Origin: Candidatus Accumulibacter aalborgensis
Lineage (GTDB): Bacteria; Pseudomonadota; Gammaproteobacteria; Burkholderiales; Rhodocyclaceae
Direction of reading: 5' to 3'
Assembly (NCBI RefSeq): GCF_900089955.1
Contig: NZ_FLQX01000127.1
Span: forward strand, 62,001 to 126,000
Length of the DNA stretch: 64,000 nt
The notes below the pieces were generated by a model that did not search any database, had not been told where the DNA came from, and saw only the letters and a list, made by a program, of their open reading frames with translations. A program made the position numbers and the translations under genes. Every line of letters begins with the position of its first letter. Within the stretch, counting starts at the first letter, position 1. Shown one piece after another: positions 54,469-63,329 of the stretch.

Positions 54469-55947
54469 TCAGTTGACCGTGTCGGATGGCGAGGTCTGCG
54501 TCGGCCGCCCGCCGAGCATTCCTTCATAGTCGCGCACCAGGCCGCCGATGACGATGCTGCCGTCGATGATCTCGAACTGCCGGAGTTCGTTGCTGTGGGC
54601 GCTTGCACGTACCTTGACCACGGCCATGACACGCTTCAGGCGACTCTCGATTTCGATATAGCGCTGGACAATGATGGCGTCGGTGAGGAACGCCGAACCG
54701 TAGGGGCTGAAGCGCAGATCAGTATAGCGGTCTTCCAGTTCCGATGTCATCATTACCGTCACGCCCAGGCCGGAGAGCAGGGCGACCATGCGGAACAGCG
54801 ACTCGCGAAAGTCCTGGCGAAAGCTGGGCGCCACGGCCAGTTCGAAGCCCGATAGCGAGTCGATCACCACGCGGGTGGCGTTCATCTGATGGATGAGGTC
54901 GACCAGACGCTGCACAATCTCGTCGATGGATAAATCAAGCGAGCGCGTATTGATCAGGCCGAGGCAGCCGGCGCGGACCATGTCGTTGATGGTGCGCGTT
55001 CGCGACTGACTCGGCGTTTGTTCGAAGGCGACGATGATGCCCGGTTCGCCGCGGCGAACACCTTCGCTCAGAAAGGCCGTCGCAAGGATGGTCTTTCCGG
55101 ACCCGGAAGGTCCCGCCACCAGGATCGAATAGCCCGCCGGCAAGCCGCCGCCCAGCATCTCATCGAGCTTGGGCACGCCCATGGTCAGCCGCGCGCCGCC
55201 AGGCCGCCGTGTGGAAGCGTCTTGTGGCAACCCGCTATCGTCGCGGACGATCGCCGCCGGAAAGACTTCGATCCCGTGGCCAGTGATGCGGAAGGTATGT
55301 TTTCCGGGGCGGGTTGCCTGGCCACGCATTTTCAGTATCTGCAGTTTGCGCACCATCGAATTGCGCGAGACGAGCTGCTCCAGCGAGAACAGGCCGTCAG
55401 CCACCGTGAGCACCGGCGGGCAGTCCTTCTCCGCCCCATATTGTCCGATCAGGAAGGTGGTTGCCTGCCAGCCGGAGAGGTGGTTGCCGAGCTTCTGAAT
55501 GAACTGTTGCGCGCTATAGCTGCCTTGCGTCAGGCGTCCTGCTTCGGGTATGACCGAACGGAATGAATCGACGAAAACCAAAGCCGGAGAGAAGGCTTCG
55601 ACTTCCTCGGTGATGCGCGCCAGCACCTGGTCGAAATTGCCGGTCGCCACGTCGTCGCTCAAATTGATGAAGCGTATCGATGCATTGATCTTTTCGGTGT
55701 CGAAGAAGGAAAACTGCTGCTGATAGCGCAGCATCTTCAAAGGCGGCTCGCCGAGCGCGGTGAAGAATAGCGCCGGCCGCTCCGGAGTCGCCAGGGAGAA
55801 CATGATCTGGTGTGCCAGGGTGGTCTTGCCGGAGCCGGGTGCGCCAATGATCAGATTGAAGGAAAATTCCGGCAGGCCACCCTCCAGTATGGCGTCGAGC
55901 CCCGGCACGCCGGTAGCGAGCCGCTGGATAGTCACGTTGTCGCTCAT
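54469..55947 (-). CDS. KaiC-like double RecA-fold ATPase
   Basis: 492 residues, two KaiC domains. Walker A motifs are GAPGSGKTTL and GPSGSGKTIL; Walker B regions are ALVFVDSFRS and RVVIDSLSGFE, with catalytic Glu candidates just before the second. Outside cyanobacteria such proteins are not clocks by themselves but act in signalling or stress. No kaiA or kaiB is in the window. I prefer ATG 55947, which has AGGA nine bases upstream, over 55956. It lies between a small unknown protein and a c-di-GMP enzyme, so all three probably work together. Confidence 0.85.
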   Translation of the reverse strand: MSDNVTIQRLATGVPGLDAILEGGLPEFSFNLIIGAPGSGKTTLAHQIMFSLATPERPALFFTALGEPPLKMLRYQQQFSFFDTEKINASIRFINLSDDVATGNFDQVLARITEEVEAFSPALVFVDSFRSVIPEAGRLTQGSYSAQQFIQKLGNHLSGWQATTFLIGQYGAEKDCPPVLTVADGLFSLEQLVSRNSMVRKLQILKMRGQATRPGKHTFRITGHGIEVFPAAIVRDDSGLPQDASTRRPGGARLTMGVPKLDEMLGGGLPAGYSILVAGPSGSGKTILATAFLSEGVRRGEPGIIVAFEQTPSQSRTRTINDMVRAGCLGLINTRSLDLSIDEIVQRLVDLIHQMNATRVVIDSLSGFELAVAPSFRQDFRESLFRMVALLSGLGVTVMMTSELEDRYTDLRFSPYGSAFLTDAIIVQRYIEIESRLKRVMAVVKVRASAHSNELRQFEIIDGSIVIGGLVRDYEGMLGGRPTQTSPSDTVN

Positions 55948-55985
55948 GGTGTTCATTCCTGTTCAGATGTCGGTAACGGCGGTGC

Positions 55986-56336
55986 TCAGATCGGGCCCAG
56001 CAGACGCTCGGTCAACGACTCTCCGATCAAGCTTGCCAGTAGTTCGATGAAGGTCACCACGAGGGCGTCGCTGGTTGCCATGGCCAGAGCCGCGTCGCGG
56101 ACTGCGAGATGCGCTTGCAGGCTGGCCAGCAGGGCGCAGTGGTCGGCTTCCTTGCCGACAAGGTCGAGGTCGGGGAAGGTCTTGGCGGTGACATGCAGCG
56201 AACGACGGAAGAGGACGTCCACACCCTGCCCGCCGATCACCGGTGCAAGCCGGAGGGCCGCCTCATGCCAGGTACTGACGGCGGCTTCGGCGACCGCACT
56301 CGCGTCGGCGGCGCCCCTCGCCCGATGCACCAGCAT
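55986..56336 (-). CDS. Small unknown protein upstream of the KaiC-like gene
   Basis: 116 residues from ATG 56336; the true start may be a little upstream, as coding-like sequence continues (GGEINHELIKG). It is helical with a C-terminal hydrophobic stretch (ALVVTFIELLASLIGES). Thirty-eight bases separate it from the KaiC-like gene. I do not recognise the family. Context points to signalling through the KaiC-like ATPase. Confidence 0.55.
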   Translation of the reverse strand: MLVHRARGAADASAVAEAAVSTWHEAALRLAPVIGGQGVDVLFRRSLHVTAKTFPDLDLVGKEADHCALLASLQAHLAVRDAALAMATSDALVVTFIELLASLIGESLTERLLGPI

Positions 56337-56518
56337 TCCTTTGATGAGTTCGTGATTGATCTCGCCACCCAATTGACTTTGCCGTATGCCGTATGGTGAG
56401 AGCCAGGTAAGCGCCTTTTGCCCGGCCCTGCTTCCCCGCAACTGTCGGGGTTTCCTGTAAACCCAGGCGCGACTCCGTGCGGCGCCGCACATAGCGTCCC
56501 GCCAATGCCAATAGTTCT

Positions 56519-56601
56519 GTAGGGTGCAATAAGCGCAGCGCATTGCACCGCAGAACTCCGCATACGTTCGGCGCAATGCCCGTTGGTTATTGCGCCCTAC
56601 G
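56519..56601. repeat. REP pair E
   Basis: Units at 56519-56552 and 56570-56601, in the orientation of pairs C and D. Confidence 0.8.
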
Positions 56602-56747
56602 GGATTTGCCGGCAAGCCGCGCAGTGCGTTGTAGGAAACGCAACAATCGCGCTCCGACGTGCTCGCCGAGGCTTGCCGCTGCATGCATTGCCGGCAGGCC
56701 CGGAACTTGCTGTGAGGGCTGTACCCCCTCACTACAGAACAAATGAG

Positions 56748-57599
56748 ATGACTCCAGAACTACGTGAAAAGCTCTTGTCAGGTCTCGGCAACGGCAGCAT
56801 CGTTCCCTATCTTGGCCCCGGCGTGCTGGCCGACGTGATCAACGCCGCCAGCGGCGCACCGATTCCCGCCGACAGCGACTCGCTGATCCTGGCAATGAAC
56901 GGCGACAAGCCGATGGCGCCCAAGCTGATGTACGAATTCCCGCGTGCGGCGATGAACGTCGAACTCAAACGCGGCCGCAATGCGGTGAGCAAATTCCTCA
57001 GCCGCACTTACGGTGAGACCGTCTGGACGCGCGCAGCGGTGCACGACTGGCTCAAGAGGATCTGCCCGCCCTACGTGATCGACATCAACCGCGATACACA
57101 ACTGCAGGATTCGTACGCCGAGCTGCCGCACAATCTGATCGTCGGCATCGCTCGCCTGGGTGGCAGCGATTTCCGCTACAGGCTCTATGCTTACGACGGC
57201 GTCGCCTATCACTGCAGAGAGACGATCGACCCGGCGCTGCCGATCCTCTTCAAGCCGATGGGGACACCGAAACCCGAGCCAAGCTACATTGCGTCGGATG
57301 CCGACTACGTCGATTACATCACCGAACTGATGGGTGGCTTTGCCATCCCGCCGGCCGTCAAGGCACTACGCAAGGGCAAGCGCTACCTGCTGCTCGGCCT
57401 CCGTCTGAACCGCGATACCGAACGGATGGTGATGGCCGATCTCCTTCATGCCGCCGCCGAGCCGGCTGGCTGGGTGCTGATTGAGCAGCCCAGCGAAAAG
57501 GAGCGCCGCTTCTGCCGCAAGGTCGGGCTGGAACTGGTCGAGGCCGATGTCTTCGACCTGATCGACGCGGGCCGGGTGTCTCAGGCGATGCCGGCCTGA
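56748..57599 (+). CDS. SIR2-like domain protein of nif clusters
   Basis: 283 residues. The N-terminus GNGSIVPYLGPGVLADV resembles the nucleotide-binding loop of SIR2-like (TIR/SIR2 superfamily) domains, as does the C-terminal RYLLLGLRLNRDTERMV. I recall homologues near draG/nif genes in Rhodocyclales, annotated SIR2 family. NAD binding would make sense beside draG and draT, but is inferred. I start at ATG 56748. Its 3' end overlaps that of draG by 19 bases on the opposite strand. Confidence 0.7.
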   Translation: MTPELREKLLSGLGNGSIVPYLGPGVLADVINAASGAPIPADSDSLILAMNGDKPMAPKLMYEFPRAAMNVELKRGRNAVSKFLSRTYGETVWTRAAVHDWLKRICPPYVIDINRDTQLQDSYAELPHNLIVGIARLGGSDFRYRLYAYDGVAYHCRETIDPALPILFKPMGTPKPEPSYIASDADYVDYITELMGGFAIPPAVKALRKGKRYLLLGLRLNRDTERMVMADLLHAAAEPAGWVLIEQPSEKERRFCRKVGLELVEADVFDLIDAGRVSQAMPA

Positions 57600-58543
57600 C
57601 TCAGGATGACCAGCGCCGCGGCCTGATCGGCGCAGCGCTGGCGTATTTGCGGGTCGAGGGCTTTCTGCCAACGCGCCGGAATGGCTTCCAGGCCGTAACG
57701 TGCTCCGGCGAGCATGCCGGCGATGGCGCCGGTGGTGTCTGCGTCGCCGCCCCGGTTGACGACGTCGGTCAGGCAATCCTCGAAACCACTGCTGGCGAAC
57801 AAGGCCTGCAGTACGGCCTGCAGGGTTTCGACGACGTAGCCGCTCGGGTTCTCGCGGCGCTTGCGGTCGAAGGCGAACAGCGGCTGGTCGCCGACCAGCG
57901 CTGCGGCGCGCTGCTGGAGCGCTGCTGACACGTCTTGCCCGGCCAGACAGTCCTGCACCATGAAAATCAGTGTCTCGCAGGCGGCGTCCGACAGCGCGTT
58001 GTGGTGCGTGACGTGCGCCTGCGCGCGGCTGGCGGAAATCGTCTTCGCCGCTGGCTGACCGTAACAGGCCAGCGCCACCGGTAGTGTGCGCATCGCGGCG
58101 CCGTTGCCGGCATCGTGTTCGCAGGCGACGGCTTCCGGATCGCCGGTGCGGCGGAACTGGATCAGGTTGCGGCGAACGGTATTGCCGATGTCGATCGGCT
58201 TGGCGCGCATCCAGGCGTCGAAGGCGTCGGCGGCGGCTTGGGCGTCGACGCCACCGCTGGCGACGATCGCGTCGCCGAGAGCCAGCGACATCGTTGTGTC
58301 GTCGGTGACCTGGCCGGCCTTCAGGCGCAACCAGCCGCCGCCGTTGAGCTCACGGTGGACACCGTGCTGGTGGCGAATCTCGTTCGGGGTGAGGAATTCG
58401 ACGCTGGCCCCGAGGGCGTCGCCTATCGCCAGACCGAGGTAGGCGGCGGTCGCCCTGTCGAGCAGGGGAGAAGCACGCGCCGCTTGGGTGCTGCGCCGGC
58501 GCTTTTCTTCAACGCCGTTGATCAGTTCTCGGGCCCGAAGCAT
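57581..58543 (-). CDS. draG: ADP-ribosyl-[dinitrogen reductase] glycohydrolase
   Basis: 320 residues. DraG removes ADP-ribose from NifH and restores activity. The binuclear-metal motifs are intact: AAYLGLAIGDALGASVEF, TDDTTMSLAL and NRGGDADTTGAIAG. I start at ATG 58543 (MLRARELINGV), 22 bases inside the nifQ end; the longer frame to 58636 overlaps nifQ too much. It pairs in function with draT 13 kb away. It is the last gene of the nifB operon. Confidence 0.93.
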   Translation of the reverse strand: MLRARELINGVEEKRRRSTQAARASPLLDRATAAYLGLAIGDALGASVEFLTPNEIRHQHGVHRELNGGGWLRLKAGQVTDDTTMSLALGDAIVASGGVDAQAAADAFDAWMRAKPIDIGNTVRRNLIQFRRTGDPEAVACEHDAGNGAAMRTLPVALACYGQPAAKTISASRAQAHVTHHNALSDAACETLIFMVQDCLAGQDVSAALQQRAAALVGDQPLFAFDRKRRENPSGYVVETLQAVLQALFASSGFEDCLTDVVNRGGDADTTGAIAGMLAGARYGLEAIPARWQKALDPQIRQRCADQAAALVILSQAGIA

Positions 58544-59094
58544 TTCGTGTAGTCCCTGCATTCGCCACACGACGGTGCGGGACAGATGTAGATACCGTCG
58601 CGCGAGCAGAACTGCCGGTAGAGGAATTTCTTCCACTTCATGTCGCTCGTGTTGGCGCGGGCGAGTTCGGGAAAATTCATCCGCATCAGAGCGCTCAGTT
58701 CATCGCGCGCCGCCAGGCCCAGGTCCTGCCAGAGATGGTCGCGGCCGGCACAGGCGGTGGCGACCATCTCGGCGATCCACGGTTCCGAAGGTCGCTTGCC
58801 GGCGGCGTGGTCGATGAGCAGTTTGTGCAGGTCGCTCCATTCCGGAAGTTCGTCAACCGGACGGCCCGGCGCGCCACCGGCAAAACCGGGGAAATACTCG
58901 TCGATCAGGCGCCGATAGCCGTCCGTGCCGAGGCCGAGGTCTGCCGGAAGGCAACCGATCCCGTTCGCCTGGCTGGCGATGATTCTGGCGAACAGGAAAC
59001 GGTTAAGGTCATCGGCTGCGGCGGCGGTCGCCGGCCTGGCCAGCAGGTCGGCAAGCCGTATCCCCGGCCAGGCCTGACGATCCGGAGCGTTCAT
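58522..59094 (-). CDS. nifQ: NifQ, molybdenum donor for FeMo-cofactor
   Basis: 190 residues. The C-terminal cysteine motif C-x4-C-x2-C-x5-C (CPAPSCGECRDYTKC) is the NifQ cluster-binding site that carries Mo-Fe-S to NifEN/NifH. WKKFLYRQFCSRDG is also typical. The end overlaps draG, and ~180 bases separate it from the ferredoxin gene upstream. Confidence 0.92.
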   Translation of the reverse strand: MNAPDRQAWPGIRLADLLARPATAAAADDLNRFLFARIIASQANGIGCLPADLGLGTDGYRRLIDEYFPGFAGGAPGRPVDELPEWSDLHKLLIDHAAGKRPSEPWIAEMVATACAGRDHLWQDLGLAARDELSALMRMNFPELARANTSDMKWKKFLYRQFCSRDGIYICPAPSCGECRDYTKCFGPEN

Positions 59095-59121
59095 CCTGGA
59101 GACCTCTGCTGATCACACGAG

Positions 59122-59221
59122 AGCCCTTCGACACGCCCGCTGCGCGGGCTGCTCAGGGCGAACGGAAGCTCACCCGTTGGGTGAGCCGAAAAAATCCCGT
59201 TCGTGCTGAGCCTGTCGAAGC
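59122..59221. repeat. Inverted repeat element between a ferredoxin gene and nifQ
   Basis: GCCCTTCGACA...GGGCGAACGG on the left faces CCCGTTCGTGCTGAGCCTGT on the right. A perfect nested hairpin (GCTCACCC-GTT-GGGTGAGC, 59168-59186) is in the middle. The motif resembles a dispersed repeat common in proteobacterial genomes. Confidence 0.65.
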
Positions 59222-59274
59222 ATGAACCGGATTTTCCCCCGCCAACCGAGGCTTTTAGGTTCATCAGCGGCTGC

Positions 59275-59637
59275 CTATTTGCTCGGGTACTCGACGAGGA
59301 CGTCTTCGTCGCGAACGATCATCTGGCAGGCCAGGCGCCACTGGGTCGGCGGGATGTCGTCGACGTACATCTTTTCGGTCTCGGCCTTGGTGATATGGCC
59401 GAGTTCTGAGAGCGCCGCCACTTCGCGGACGTTGAGCGGACCGCCCATCGGACGGCGCTTGCCGTCGACCGATGAGACCTTGACCAGGCAGGTGCCGCAG
59501 TTGCCTTCCTGACAACCGAAGTCGATCGGGATGTGATGTTCCTTGGCCAGCGCGAGGATGCTCTGCGTGTGGCTACCGGCGACGGCATAGACCGTCTTGT
59601 CCTTGTGCAAGGGGCTGCTGAAAGTGATGAGGGCCAT
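59275..59637 (-). CDS. [2Fe-2S] ferredoxin in the nifB operon
   Basis: 120 residues, plant-type fold. Cluster cysteines: GCQEGNCGTCLVKV (C-x4-C-x2-C) and the distal Cys in WRLACQ. It may carry electrons to nitrogenase or assist NifB/NifQ chemistry. Followed by the repeat element, then nifQ. Confidence 0.88.
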   Translation of the reverse strand: MALITFSSPLHKDKTVYAVAGSHTQSILALAKEHHIPIDFGCQEGNCGTCLVKVSSVDGKRRPMGGPLNVREVAALSELGHITKAETEKMYVDDIPPTQWRLACQMIVRDEDVLVEYPSK

Positions 59638-59711
59638 TTGCTGCTTTCTCCTGTAGGGCGGGTTGGTTCGAGTTTCCGGGGGTGATTGGATGAGTGGCTG
59701 ACTGACTGCGT

Positions 59712-59999
59712 TCAGGCCGGCATGACGACGATCTCGCCGCCGAGAATCTGCGCCTGGCAGGCCAGCCGGTGCCGGCGCGGAGCCATGTTGTCCTTGAGCA
59801 CCTGATCTTCGAGAATGCTCGGCGGGGCGAAATTCTCGGCACCGGAAATGATCTTGGTCAGGCAGGTGCAGCATTCGCCTTCGCGACAGCCGTAGACGAT
59901 GCCGGCGCCGACTTTTTCCGAGACTTCGATCAGCCGGGTGCCGGCGGGAACGGTGACCGAAACGTCGATGTCCTGAAAGGTGACTTTGGCTCTTGGCAT
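59712..59999 (-). CDS. [2Fe-2S] ferredoxin of FeSII/XylT-like length
   Basis: 95 residues. Cluster motif GCREGECCTCLTKI with an extra Cys between the usual ones, and distal Cys in RLACQAQ. The short plant-type form is typical of nif-linked ferredoxins. It lies between fprA and the second [2Fe-2S] ferredoxin gene. Confidence 0.88.
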   Translation of the reverse strand: MPRAKVTFQDIDVSVTVPAGTRLIEVSEKVGAGIVYGCREGECCTCLTKIISGAENFAPPSILEDQVLKDNMAPRRHRLACQAQILGGEIVVMPA

Positions 60000-60026
60000 G
60001 TTTTTCTTCCCAGGTGTTGGTTCGGA

Positions 60027-61304
60027 TCAGGCGAGGATCGCCATGTCCAGTTCGCGGTGCTCGCTTTGGCCGGTCAGATGACGGGCCAGGCTCTCGCCCA
60101 GATGGCAGCATTGTTCGAGTTCGCCGGTGTCCGGCACCAGTTTGATGCGCAGGCCGTCGACCGGTACGCGCAGCTTGAGGCCTCGCAGGCGGTCCTCGAT
60201 CAGACGCACCGCTTCGCCGCTCCAGCCGTACGAGCCGAAAGCCGCACCCAGCTTGCCCTTGACGTTGACGCTGGTCAGCGACGAGAGCAGGTCCCAGATT
60301 GGCTTGACGGCGTCGGCGTTGATCGTCGGGCTGCCGAAGGCGAGGCCGTCGGCTTCCTCGACGAGGTCGGTGAATATGTCGGAATCGCCGCCTTCGAGGT
60401 CGTAGAGCGAGACGCGCACTCCGGCGATGCGCTCGGCACCGGCGGCGATCGCCTCGGCCATGCGCCGCGTGTTGCCGTAGGCCGAGAGATAGAAGACGAG
60501 CAGTGTCTTCTCGCTGCGCGCCTCGTTGAACAGACGCGGCGTAGCCAGTTCGCGGTAGCGGTGCAGGTACTCGCGTGGCAGGTGGCGCAGGATCGGGCCG
60601 TGCGCCGGGGCGATCAGATTGAGGGCTAGCGGTTCGATCAGCGCCACTGCGTCGAGCACGTAGGCGCGGAAGGGGCGCATGATGTGCGCGTAGTAGTACT
60701 CGAACGAGAAGCGGAAATCGCCGACGCGGTCGTTGAACAGGCGCGTATCGCAGAAATGGCAGCCGAAGATGTCGCCGGTAAACAGGATGCCGTCTTCCTC
60801 GATATAGGTGCACTGGGTATCCGGCCAGTGCAGGTAGGGCGTGTGCAGGAAGGACAGCGTGCGGCCGCCAAGGTCCACGCTGTCGCCGGTGGTCACCGGG
60901 ATGTACGCTGGCGGCTTCTCGCCGCTCGGTTTGAGCAGCGCTTTCAACATCATCTGCGCGCGCGTGGACAGATAGACCCTGGCCCGCGGCGCGCGGCGCA
61001 GCAGTTCGGGCAGTGCACCGCTGTGGTCAGGTTCGAGATGGTTCAGCACGATGGTCGTGATTTCGTCGTAGCTGGCCACCGACTCCAGTCGCCGAAAGAA
61101 ATCGTCGGAAAAATTTTCCTTGACCGTGTCGATGACCGCGACGCCGTTCTCTCCGCGCACGACATAGGCGTTGTAGCTGGTGCCGTTGGCCGTCTTCAGG
61201 ATGATGTCGAAGCTGCGCAGATGCGGGTCGAGGGCGCCCACCCAATGGACGCCCGGCGCGATTTCGACGGCGTCGTCAGTGATGGCTGCTGCGCCCATGG
61301 CCAT
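60027..61304 (-). CDS. Flavodiiron protein (FprA type)
   Basis: 425 residues. The beta-lactamase-like di-iron domain is complete (LNHLEPDHSGALPELL, TPYLHWPDTQCTYIEEDG, FTGDIFGCHFCD, APAHGP) and is followed by a flavodoxin domain (VFYLSAYGNTRRMAEAI). Such enzymes reduce O2 to water or NO to N2O, using electrons from ferredoxin or rubredoxin. In the nifB operon it probably protects nitrogenase assembly. It starts at ATG 61304, overlapping the fdxN stop. Confidence 0.9.
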   Translation of the reverse strand: MAMGAAAITDDAVEIAPGVHWVGALDPHLRSFDIILKTANGTSYNAYVVRGENGVAVIDTVKENFSDDFFRRLESVASYDEITTIVLNHLEPDHSGALPELLRRAPRARVYLSTRAQMMLKALLKPSGEKPPAYIPVTTGDSVDLGGRTLSFLHTPYLHWPDTQCTYIEEDGILFTGDIFGCHFCDTRLFNDRVGDFRFSFEYYYAHIMRPFRAYVLDAVALIEPLALNLIAPAHGPILRHLPREYLHRYRELATPRLFNEARSEKTLLVFYLSAYGNTRRMAEAIAAGAERIAGVRVSLYDLEGGDSDIFTDLVEEADGLAFGSPTINADAVKPIWDLLSSLTSVNVKGKLGAAFGSYGWSGEAVRLIEDRLRGLKLRVPVDGLRIKLVPDTGELEQCCHLGESLARHLTGQSEHRELDMAILA

Positions 61305-61582
61305 CAGGCAGCCCCTTTCCACAGACCGAACTCGACCAGCCTGGCGACCGGGATTCCGGTCAGCGAACCCGGCGGGTTCAGATAGACGCCCAACTCATCG
61401 ACGATCGCCGCCTCGATCGGGCAGATCGCTGCGCACTGCGGTTCGGCATGGTCGCCGAGGCATTCGGTGCATTTGCGCTCGTCGATCAGGAAATGCGGGT
61501 CGGCGAGAGCGATGGCGTCATTGGGGCAGACATCGGCACAGGCCCAGCAATTCAGGCAGGCGTCGGTGATTTGCAGCGCCAT
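61304..61582 (-). CDS. fdxN: 2[4Fe-4S] ferredoxin FdxN
   Basis: 92 residues. Motifs CLNCWACADVCP and CTECLGDHAEPQCAAICP match the FdxN ferredoxin that donates electrons for NifB. It starts two bases after the nifB stop, so the two are translated together. The C-terminus has ~30 residues beyond the second motif, as usual. Confidence 0.9.
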   Translation of the reverse strand: MALQITDACLNCWACADVCPNDAIALADPHFLIDERKCTECLGDHAEPQCAAICPIEAAIVDELGVYLNPPGSLTGIPVARLVEFGLWKGAA

Positions 61583-61584
61583 GA

Positions 61585-63114
61585 TCAGGCCGCCTTTCTC
61601 GACGGAGCCGGATCGGCAAGCTTGCCGCTCGCCGCCATCTCCTGATAGACGGCCATCACCGCGTCTTCGATCGGCTCCATCGCGTGCTCGCCGTTGGGCA
61701 CGATGCCGCTGGCTTCGAGCTTGCCCCACGGCTCGAATCCGATCCGCGAACAGAGCACGACCTCGCAACCGGAGAGAGCGGCGATCGTCTTGTCGAGGAC
61801 CGATTCCTGCGCCGCATCGCCCTCGCCGCAGGTCTCGATACCGGCGCAGTAGAGGTCCGTCTTGCGGTGGCCGATGAAACGCACGCCGGTGGGCGAAGCT
61901 TCGTAGACCAGGAACTCGCGCGCATGGCCGAAATGCTCGGCGACGACGCCGTTCTTGCCCGCCACGGCCATCAGTACCGGCCGCAGGGTGGGCCGAGGCG
62001 CGGCCGGCATCTCGTCGGCGACCGCACCCAGGACGGGTGGCATGGGTGGAATGCGCCTCGCCTCGCGCTGCTGATCGAGCTGGTCGATGATCGCGTCGTG
62101 TACTTCCTTGCGGCGGACCATCGCGCTTTCGTAGTCGATTTCGGCCAGCGTCAAGGCGTCGATCCTGTCCATCGTGAATTCCGCGCCACGGTCCTCGCCG
62201 AGTATACCGACCGCGTCGGCACGACACTGGCGGCAATGGCGCATCATCGCCATGTCGCCGGCGCAGGCGTCCTGCAGCTCCTGCAACTGCGCCGCAGTCG
62301 GGCTCGCTTGCCCCATCAGGCCGTAGTAGGTGCCGTGCTCGGCTTCGGCGATCAGCGGCATCACGTTGTGCAGGAAAGCGCCCTTGGCCTTGACGACCTT
62401 CGAGACCTCCTTGAGGTGCTGGTCGTTGACGCCTGGAATCAGCACCGAATTCACCTTCACCAGAATGCCGCGCGCGGTCAGCATCTCGAGGCCTTTCTGC
62501 TGCTGTTCGATCAGGATGCGGGCGGCTTCGACGCCGCGCACTCGCCGGTTCTGCCAGAAGATCCACGGGTAGATCATGGCGCCGACTTCCGGGTCGACGC
62601 AGTTGATGGTGATCGTCACGTGGTCGATGTTGTGCCTGGCGATTTCGTCGACGTACATCGGCAGCTTGAGGCCATTGGTCGACAGGCAGAGCTTGATGTC
62701 GGGGGCACGTTCCGAGAGTTGCCGGAAGATTTCGAAAGTCCGAGCGGGGTTGGCCAGTGGATCTCCCGGTCCGGCGACGCCGAGCACGCTCATCTGCGGA
62801 ATCGCTGCGGCCACGGCCAGCACCTTCCTGATCGCCTGATCTGGCGACAGCAGTTCGGAAACGACGCCCGGACGTGACTCGTTGGCGCAGTCGTATTTGC
62901 GGTTGCAGTAGTTGCACTGGATGTTGCACGCCGGGGCTACCGCCACATGCATGCGGGCGAAGTAATGGTGCGCTTCTTCCGAATAGCAGGGGTGGTCCTG
63001 CACCCTGGCACGGATGTCGTCCGGCAGGTGACCCAGGGCATCCGGCGCCGTGCCGCAGCCGCTGGTAGAGCAGCCGCCGCCGGCGGCAGTGTTGGCGATA
63101 ACGGGCAGTTCCAC
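61585..63114 (-). CDS. nifB: NifB, radical SAM FeMo-cofactor core synthase
   Basis: 509 residues. The radical SAM motif CNIQCNYC follows HVAVAPACN; GPGDPLANP and NAGNNQH-like PGVNDQHLKEV are conserved. A C-terminal NifX-like domain (AVAGKNGVVAEHFGHAREF) is present. NifB makes NifB-co, the [8Fe-9S-C] precursor. I start at GTG 63114 (VELPVIANTA), with GAGGAG eight bases upstream and the promoter before it. The longer open frame to 63312 runs through the promoter. Confidence 0.95.
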   Translation of the reverse strand: MELPVIANTAAGGGCSTSGCGTAPDALGHLPDDIRARVQDHPCYSEEAHHYFARMHVAVAPACNIQCNYCNRKYDCANESRPGVVSELLSPDQAIRKVLAVAAAIPQMSVLGVAGPGDPLANPARTFEIFRQLSERAPDIKLCLSTNGLKLPMYVDEIARHNIDHVTITINCVDPEVGAMIYPWIFWQNRRVRGVEAARILIEQQQKGLEMLTARGILVKVNSVLIPGVNDQHLKEVSKVVKAKGAFLHNVMPLIAEAEHGTYYGLMGQASPTAAQLQELQDACAGDMAMMRHCRQCRADAVGILGEDRGAEFTMDRIDALTLAEIDYESAMVRRKEVHDAIIDQLDQQREARRIPPMPPVLGAVADEMPAAPRPTLRPVLMAVAGKNGVVAEHFGHAREFLVYEASPTGVRFIGHRKTDLYCAGIETCGEGDAAQESVLDKTIAALSGCEVVLCSRIGFEPWGKLEASGIVPNGEHAMEPIEDAVMAVYQEMAASGKLADPAPSRKAA

Positions 63115-63148
63115 AATCCACGCTCCTCGAATGCTGTCGCTACTCTTC

Positions 63149-63164
63149 AGCAATCGCTGTGCCA
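63149..63164 (-). promoter_or_regulatory. Sigma-54 (-24/-12) promoter of nifB
   Basis: On the minus strand TGGCAC-AGCGA-TTGCT, an exact consensus match, 34 bases upstream of the GTG start. Confidence 0.85.
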
Positions 63165-63226
63165 GATCGTAAGTGTTGAAAAAACAATCCCCTGGAGACT
63201 CCTGGCAGCGGCGCTTGTCGGGCCCT

Positions 63227-63242
63227 TGTCGCAAAGCCGACA
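63227..63242 (-). promoter_or_regulatory. NifA upstream activator site for nifB
   Basis: TGT-CGCAAAGCCG-ACA, an exact TGT-N10-ACA match, 62 bases upstream of the -24 element. Confidence 0.75.
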
Positions 63243-63329
63243 GGCTCACCAGCGAATATGACTCGCCGACTTGCGCACAAGCTGATCGGCTACCAGAATA
63301 AAAACGTGCCATTTATCGATTGAATTACC

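Noticed and set aside
61684-62877. 397-codon open frame antisense to nifB
   Set aside because: Shadow of nifB, no recognisable protein.
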